Positions 5,237 through 8,844 of a stretch of 8,844 bases of DNA are shown piece after piece (positions within the stretch are counted from its first letter, which is position 1; the number at the start of each line of letters is the position of its first letter). The DNA is taken from the NCBI RefSeq assembly GCF_000966975.1, contig NZ_JZWV01000189.1:1-8844 (forward strand), in the 5' to 3' direction. The stretch is from Streptomyces katrae (GTDB lineage Bacteria > Actinomycetota > Actinomycetes > Streptomycetales > Streptomycetaceae). A program made the position numbers and the translations under genes. The notes under the pieces are model-generated. The model saw only the letters and a list, made by a program, of their open reading frames with translations, was not told where the DNA came from and did not search any database.

Positions 5237-6268
5237 TCAGGCCAGGTGCAGACCGGGCAGTTCACCCGCCGAGACCTCCAGGACACCCCTTTCGGTGACC
5301 AGGGCGGTCACCAGACCACCCGGCGTCACGTCAAAGGCGGGGTTGTGGCCGCGGGAGCCCGCCGGGGCGGTACGGACACCCGCCCACTCCAACACCTCCG
5401 CCTCGTCCCGCAGTTCGATGGTGATGCCGTCTCCGTGCGGGGTCGCCAGGTCCACCGTCGTGGTGGGGGCGGCCACGACGAACGGGATGCCCGCGTACGC
5501 ACAGGCCAGCGCGATGCCGACCGTGCCGACCTTGTTCGCGGTGTCGCCGTTCGCCGCGATCCGGTCGGCGCCCACCACCGCCACGTCGACCTCCCCGCGC
5601 AGAATGGTTCCGGCCGCCGCGCCGTCGGCCTGGACGTAGTGCGCGATGCCCTCCTGGGCCAGCTCCCAGGCGGTCAGCCGGGCACCCTGCAGGAGCGGTC
5701 GCGTCTCGTCGGCGTACACCGTCTCCAGCCGTTCGCGCGCGTGCAGTTCCCGGATCACGCCGAGCGCAGTGCCCCAGCCGGCCGTGGCGAGCGCCCCGGT
5801 GTTGCAGTGCGTCAGGACGCGCAGCGGGCGGTCCTCGCCCTGCCGCTTCAGCAGCCAGTCCGCGCCGTGCGCGCCCAGTGCGTGGTTGGCCTCCACGTCC
5901 TCGCGCTGCACGGCGGCCGCCTCGGCCAGTACCGCCGTCACGCCGTCGTCCAGCCGGGCCAGCACCCGGTCCACGGAGACGGCCAGGTTGACCGCGGTCG
6001 GCCGCGCCGCCCGGATCCGGGCCACCTCCGCCCGTATCCGGCTGCCGTCCCACCCTTCGCGCTCCGCCTGGAGCAGCGCGATCGCCACGCCGTACGCCCC
6101 GGCGGCGCCGATCGCCGGGGCGCCGCGCACCACCAGCCGCCTGACCGCGTCGACCAGCCCGTCCACGTCCGTGACGCGCAGCACCACCTCACGGTGCGGC
6201 AGAGCGGTCTGGTCGATCAGCGCGAGACCGTCTCCGGCCCACTCGACGGCACGCAGTTCCCTGGTCAT
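5237..6268 (-). CDS. mtnA: S-methyl-5-thioribose-1-phosphate isomerase
   Basis: A 343-residue member of the eIF2B-like aldose-ketose isomerases. It converts 5-methylthioribose-1-phosphate to 5-methylthioribulose-1-phosphate, the substrate of MtnB. Seen in order are the substrate-binding RGAPAIG (residues 48-54), LTHCNTGALATAGWGTALG with the catalytic Cys155, and VVGADRIAANGDTANKVGT with the catalytic Asp235; GHNPAFDVTP (307-316) closes the site. These match the known Cys/Asp pair of the Bacillus subtilis enzyme. The ATG at 6268 has GGAG nine bases upstream (6278-6281) and starts at the family's usual N-terminus; an in-frame ATG at 6439 would overlap the divergent leader peptide and add 57 unlike residues. 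It is convergent with mtnDCB and divergent from the transporter operon, so it has its own promoter in 6269-6437. Confidence 0.95.
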   Translation of the reverse strand: MTRELRAVEWAGDGLALIDQTALPHREVVLRVTDVDGLVDAVRRLVVRGAPAIGAAGAYGVAIALLQAEREGWDGSRIRAEVARIRAARPTAVNLAVSVDRVLARLDDGVTAVLAEAAAVQREDVEANHALGAHGADWLLKRQGEDRPLRVLTHCNTGALATAGWGTALGVIRELHARERLETVYADETRPLLQGARLTAWELAQEGIAHYVQADGAAAGTILRGEVDVAVVGADRIAANGDTANKVGTVGIALACAYAGIPFVVAAPTTTVDLATPHGDGITIELRDEAEVLEWAGVRTAPAGSRGHNPAFDVTPGGLVTALVTERGVLEVSAGELPGLHLA

Positions 6269-6296
6269 GACGATGCACTCCAAAGGCTTGGAAGAA

Positions 6297-6314
6297 GGGA
6301 GGGGGAGGGAGGGG
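6297..6314 (+). other. G-quadruplex-forming motif in the mtnA upstream region
   Basis: GGGAGGGGGAGGGAGGGG has four G-runs of at least three separated by single A bases, which meets the usual quadruplex rule with the shortest possible loops. It lies 29-46 bases upstream of the mtnA start. The G-rich strand is the template for mtnA, and the mtnA RNA would carry the C-rich version. It could act on mtnA transcription, or on an RNA of the divergent leader if that starts further upstream. Confidence 0.55.
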
Positions 6315-6437
6315 TGCGCGTCACCGTACAGCAGTCCCGGGAACCACAGTTCGAGACGGAAGACGGGCCGGCCACACCTGGTGCTACTCTCCTGGCCTCG
6401 ACGATCCGTCGCCCCCAGTCCGAGGAGGAGAGCGCAC

Positions 6438-6503
6438 ATGCTGCTGACGCTGCGCCGCTACCTCGACTACGGCCGGTGCGCCAGCGACGCCTGTCGCGGC
6501 TGA
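6438..6503 (+). CDS. 21-residue candidate Cys leader peptide (attenuator type)
   Basis: A 21-codon reading frame with a very strong ribosome binding site (GAGGAGGAG, ending 7 bases before the ATG). The peptide contains RRYLDYGRCASDACRG and so has Cys codons at positions 14 and 19 (6477-6479 and 6492-6494). The form (basic start, R-x-(V/L)D-x-x-R core, Cys-Arg near the end) is like the short actinobacterial leader peptides annotated upstream of sulfur and cysteine genes, as I recall them. The reading is that ribosome speed at the Cys codons controls downstream expression. The next genes are the BMP lipoprotein (172 bases on) and its ABC ATPase. It starts only 169 bp from the divergent mtnA start. 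The small size means the coding status rests on the binding site and family likeness. Confidence 0.65.
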   Translation: MLLTLRRYLDYGRCASDACRG

Positions 6504-6549
6504 GCGCCCCCTCGCCGAACCACTGACGAGCGCTTTCACAACTCGTCGG
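6484..6549 (+). promoter_or_regulatory. Candidate attenuator hairpins at the end of the leader peptide
   Basis: Three stems can be drawn. GCGAC/GTCGC (6484-6488 with 6493-6497) covers the second Cys codon. CGGC-U-GAG with CTCGCCG (6497-6504 with 6511-6517, one bulged base) wraps the leader stop codon. CTGACGAG with CTCGTCGG (6523-6530 with 6542-6549, one G-U pair, 11-nt loop) is followed by a T-richer stretch. The first two compete at 6497. The arrangement fits ribosome-controlled attenuation, but each stem is short and no folding energies were calculated. Confidence 0.35.
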
Positions 6550-6590
6550 ATTTCACACCGATTTCATCGAAGCATCGCGCCGTTCACACC
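6534..6590 (+). promoter_or_regulatory. TTTCA direct repeats, possible PhoP-like box or promoter region
   Basis: TTCA occurs at 6535, 6552, 6563 and 6583. The middle two sit in adjacent 11-nt units (TTTCACACCGA, TTTCATCGAAG), and the last reads GTTCACACCCG. The 11-nt unit with a TTCA core resembles the Streptomyces PhoP direct-repeat unit. The stretch is clearly less GC-rich than its surroundings, as a promoter would be, and lies 85-140 bases before the lipoprotein ATG. It also overlaps the last attenuator stem, so the two readings compete. Confidence 0.35.
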
Positions 6591-6674
6591 CGAGCGGCCG
6601 CCCACCCCCGCGCACCCCCGAGCTGCCGTACTCCCGTACGCCCTGCCGCCGTGCCGTCCTGGAAGGTCACCTCC

Positions 6675-7724
6675 ATGTCCCGGAGATCCCGAATCCGCGC
6701 CCTTCGAGCCGCCGCGACCGTGGCGGGAGGCGTCCTCCTCGCCACCGGCTGCAACGCGGCGGCGGCGAAGAAGGAGGAGGGCGGCAAGGGCGCCGGCCCG
6801 GCGTTCACGCTCGTCACCCCCGACGCGGTGGGGCAGAACGAGTTCCTGAAGCTCTCCGTGGACGGGGTGAAAGCCGCGGCCAAGGCCCGCTCGGGAAGCT
6901 CCAGGGTGTACGAGTCCACCGACGCGGCCTCCCGGCAGCTGAACGTCCAGGCCGCCGTCGACGCCAAGCCCGCCGTCATCGTCCTGGTCGGCTTCGAGTT
7001 CGCCGACCTGGTGGCCCGGCAGGCCGAGGACCACCCGGACCAGAAGTTCCTCGTGGTCGACGCCTGCACCGGGAAGACGTACGCCAACGTGAGCTGCGCC
7101 GTCTTCCGCGAGCACGAAGCCGTCTTCCTGGCCGGTGCCGAAGCCGGGCTGCTCACCAAGAGCGGCAAGGTCGGGGCGGTCGACGTCATCGACACCCCCC
7201 AGTTCCGGCGGTACAGCGACCCGTTCGCGGCCGGGGCCAAGGCGGTCACACCGTCGAGCGAGGCGTCCACCCGCTTCGTCGGCGGCCAGTCCCCCTTCAA
7301 CGACTCGGCCCGCGCGAAGGAGCAGGCGAACTCCCTGATCTCCGGTGGGACCGACCAGGTGATGGCGGCCGCGGCCGCGGGCAACTACGGCGTCTTCGAG
7401 GCGGCGAAGGCCAAGGGCGCCTTCGCGTACGGCGTGGACGTCAACCAGTGCGCCACCGCGCCCGGCACCGTCGTCGACAACGTCATCAAGAAGACCGACG
7501 TCGCCGTCCGCAAGGGCATCGATCAGGTGCTCGGCGGCCAGGCCGGGGGGACCGCCTCCTACGGGCTCAAGGAGGGCGGCATCAGCCTGACCGGCCTGGA
7601 GGAGAACGTCGCCGGATCCCAGTGCGTCATCGCACAGCACCCCCAGGTCCTCGACCGGGTGAAGCAGCTGCGCGACCAGATCGTCTCCGGGGAGCTGAAG
7701 GTCGATGACCCGGCTGCCAAGTAG
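6675..7724 (+). CDS. BMP-family substrate-binding lipoprotein of an ABC importer (nucleoside type)
   Basis: A 349-residue lipoprotein. The signal peptide starts MSRRSRIRAL, continues with a short hydrophobic core and ends at the lipobox LATGC (residues 22-26), giving lipidated Cys26; an Arg pair at 3-4 allows Tat export as an alternative to Sec. The mature part matches the BMP/PnrA/Med family of purine-nucleoside-binding proteins: FTLVTPDAVGQNEF near the start, VLVGFEFADLV, KFLVVDACTGKTYANV, GKVGAVDVIDTPQFRRYSDP, QSPFNDSARAKEQANSLISG, and FAYGVDVNQCATAPGTVVDN near the end. The ATG at 6675 has GGAAGG eight bases upstream. The next gene overlaps it by 20 bases, so the two are co-translated. The position next to mtnA and a Cys leader peptide suggests a sulfur-containing nucleoside, such as methylthioadenosine, as ligand; this is inference. 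Confidence 0.88.
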   Translation: MSRRSRIRALRAAATVAGGVLLATGCNAAAAKKEEGGKGAGPAFTLVTPDAVGQNEFLKLSVDGVKAAAKARSGSSRVYESTDAASRQLNVQAAVDAKPAVIVLVGFEFADLVARQAEDHPDQKFLVVDACTGKTYANVSCAVFREHEAVFLAGAEAGLLTKSGKVGAVDVIDTPQFRRYSDPFAAGAKAVTPSSEASTRFVGGQSPFNDSARAKEQANSLISGGTDQVMAAAAAGNYGVFEAAKAKGAFAYGVDVNQCATAPGTVVDNVIKKTDVAVRKGIDQVLGGQAGGTASYGLKEGGISLTGLEENVAGSQCVIAQHPQVLDRVKQLRDQIVSGELKVDDPAAK

Positions 7725-8844
7725 CCCCGAAGAGGCGGTCGTCGAGCTCACCGGCATCACCAAGCGCTACCCCGGCACCCTTGCGAACGACGCCGTCGAC
7801 CTGACCGTGCGGAGCGGCGAGATCCACGCCCTCATGGGGGAGAACGGTGCCGGGAAGTCCACCCTCATGTCCGTCCTGTACGGGGAGGTGCGGCCGGACG
7901 CGGGCACGATCCGGCTCGGCGGGCGCGAAGTCCGCTTCTCCGGCCCGTCGGACGCGATCCGCGCCGGACTCGGGATGGTCCACCAGAGCTTCCGGCTCTT
8001 CGACTCGCTGACCGTCGCCGAGAACGTCCTCTTCGGCGCCGAACCCCGCCGCCGCGGACTCCTCGACCGCGCGGCCGCGCGCCAGCGGGTCGCCGCACTC
8101 GCCGAGGAACACGGGCTGCCCGTCGACCCCGACGCCCGCGTCGGCACCCTGCCCGTCGGAGTGCGGCAGCGGGTGGAGATCCTCAGACTGCTGCACCGCG
8201 GCGCCCGCGTCCTGATCCTCGACGAACCGACGGCCGTGCTCACCCCCGACGAGGCAGGACGCCTGTTCACCGTCCTGAAGTCGCTGGCCACGCAGGGCCG
8301 TTCCGTCGTCCTCGTCACCCACAAGCTCCACGAGGTGCTGGAGGGCACCGACCGTGTCACCGTCCTGCGCGACGGCCGGGTCACCGCCCGGCTGCGGACC
8401 CGCGACACCACCGCGGGCGAACTCGCCGAGGCGATGACCGGCCGCCGCGTGGACCTCGACCGCGTGCACCCACCCGGCACTCCCGGCCCGGAGGTGCTGA
8501 CCGTGACCGGAGTACGCGGGGTGGACCTGACCGTGCGGGCCGGTGAGATCGTCGGCATCGCCGGTGTCGCCGGCAACGGCCAGAGCGAACTCGTCGAGGC
8601 CCTCGCCGGCCTGCGCCCCGTCGGCACCGGCCGCATCGAACTCGCCGGACACGACATCACCCACGCCCCACCCGCCCGGCGCCGTGCGGCCGGCCTCGCC
8701 CACATACCCGAGGACCGCACGGCCGTGGGCACCGCGCCCACCGCCTCCGTCGCGGACAACCTGGCGATGGGCCACCACAGGCGGCGGCTCGCCACCCGCC
8801 GCGGACTGCTGCGCCCCGCCGTCCTGCGCGCACACGCCCGTAGC
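7705..8844 (+). CDS. BMP-associated ABC transporter ATPase with two nucleotide-binding domains (3' end outside window)
   Basis: The open reading frame starts at ATG 7705, overlapping the lipoprotein gene by 20 bases, and runs without a stop through the last base (380 codons), so the C-terminus is missing. Domain 1 (about 12-245) is complete: Walker A GENGAGKST (45-53), Q-loop Gln94, signature LPVGVRQRVEI (149-159; Pro where Ser is usual), Walker B VLILDEPT (169-176) and H-loop His206. Domain 2 begins near 263 and has the degenerate Walker A GVAGNGQSEL (287-296) and HIPEDR (333-338), as in RbsA- and YufO-like sugar/nucleoside importers, where the second site is usually inactive. It drives import through two permeases expected just downstream. 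The start is inferred from the overlap; GGGGAG lies 10 bases upstream. Confidence 0.92.
   Translation, partial: MTRLPSSPEEAVVELTGITKRYPGTLANDAVDLTVRSGEIHALMGENGAGKSTLMSVLYGEVRPDAGTIRLGGREVRFSGPSDAIRAGLGMVHQSFRLFDSLTVAENVLFGAEPRRRGLLDRAAARQRVAALAEEHGLPVDPDARVGTLPVGVRQRVEILRLLHRGARVLILDEPTAVLTPDEAGRLFTVLKSLATQGRSVVLVTHKLHEVLEGTDRVTVLRDGRVTARLRTRDTTAGELAEAMTGRRVDLDRVHPPGTPGPEVLTVTGVRGVDLTVRAGEIVGIAGVAGNGQSELVEALAGLRPVGTGRIELAGHDITHAPPARRRAAGLAHIPEDRTAVGTAPTASVADNLAMGHHRRRLATRRGLLRPAVLRAHARS

Noticed and set aside
6269..6437. SAM riboswitch upstream of mtnA or of the leader peptide
   Set aside because: I looked on both strands for the conserved cores of the SAM-I, SAM-II and SAM-IV types and saw none. 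A covariance-model search would settle it.
6269..6439. Longer MtnA start at 6439
   Set aside because: The added 57 residues do not look like the MtnA N-terminus, would overlap the leader-peptide start on the other strand, and include the translated C-run opposite the quadruplex motif.

Overview
The window is very GC-rich, with strong G/C preference at third codon positions, GTG as well as ATG starts and purine-rich ribosome binding sites. Together with a Streptomyces-type lipoprotein signal and a short Cys-containing leader peptide, this points to an actinomycete, most likely Streptomyces or a close relative. This assignment is by recognition, not by a search.

Layout. (1) Positions 1-1023 hold a strong hairpin (66-105), a phased set of five GTCAG-like repeats (132-185), a small universal-stress-type protein (248-757), and what looks like a frameshifted scrap of an SdrD_B-type surface protein (about 770-981). 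A perfect 15-bp terminator hairpin (989-1023) contains the stop codon of the next gene. (2) Positions 1015-3170 hold a minus-strand FAD-dependent D-amino-acid/glycine-oxidase-like enzyme with a long C-terminal extension. Divergent from it is a small cupin protein followed by a terminator hairpin. (3) Positions 3289-5139 are a tightly overlapped plus-strand methionine-salvage operon: mtnD (acireductone dioxygenase), mtnC (enolase-phosphatase, broken here by an internal deletion and frameshift) and mtnB (methylthioribulose-1-phosphate dehydratase). Two hairpins separate mtnB from the convergent mtnA. (4) Positions 5237-6268 are mtnA (methylthioribose-1-phosphate isomerase) on the minus strand, with a G-quadruplex motif just upstream. 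(5) Positions 6438-8844 hold a 21-codon candidate Cys leader peptide, possible attenuator hairpins, TTTCA direct repeats, a BMP-family substrate-binding lipoprotein and the 5' part of its double-domain ABC ATPase, which runs off the window.

Working together, MtnA, MtnB, MtnC and MtnD would convert 5-methylthioribose-1-phosphate to 2-keto-4-methylthiobutyrate, the precursor of methionine. The steps that make methylthioribose-1-phosphate from methylthioadenosine are not in the window. A BMP-type (nucleoside-binding) importer lies next to mtnA behind what looks like a sulfur-responsive leader peptide. This suggests, as an inference only, that the transporter imports a sulfur-containing nucleoside such as methylthioadenosine to feed the salvage genes. 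The most concrete oddity is mtnC: it lacks about 22 residues, including the expected motif with a conserved Asp, and changes frame at the junction. The pathway would therefore be interrupted in this strain unless the deletion is a sequence error or another phosphatase substitutes.
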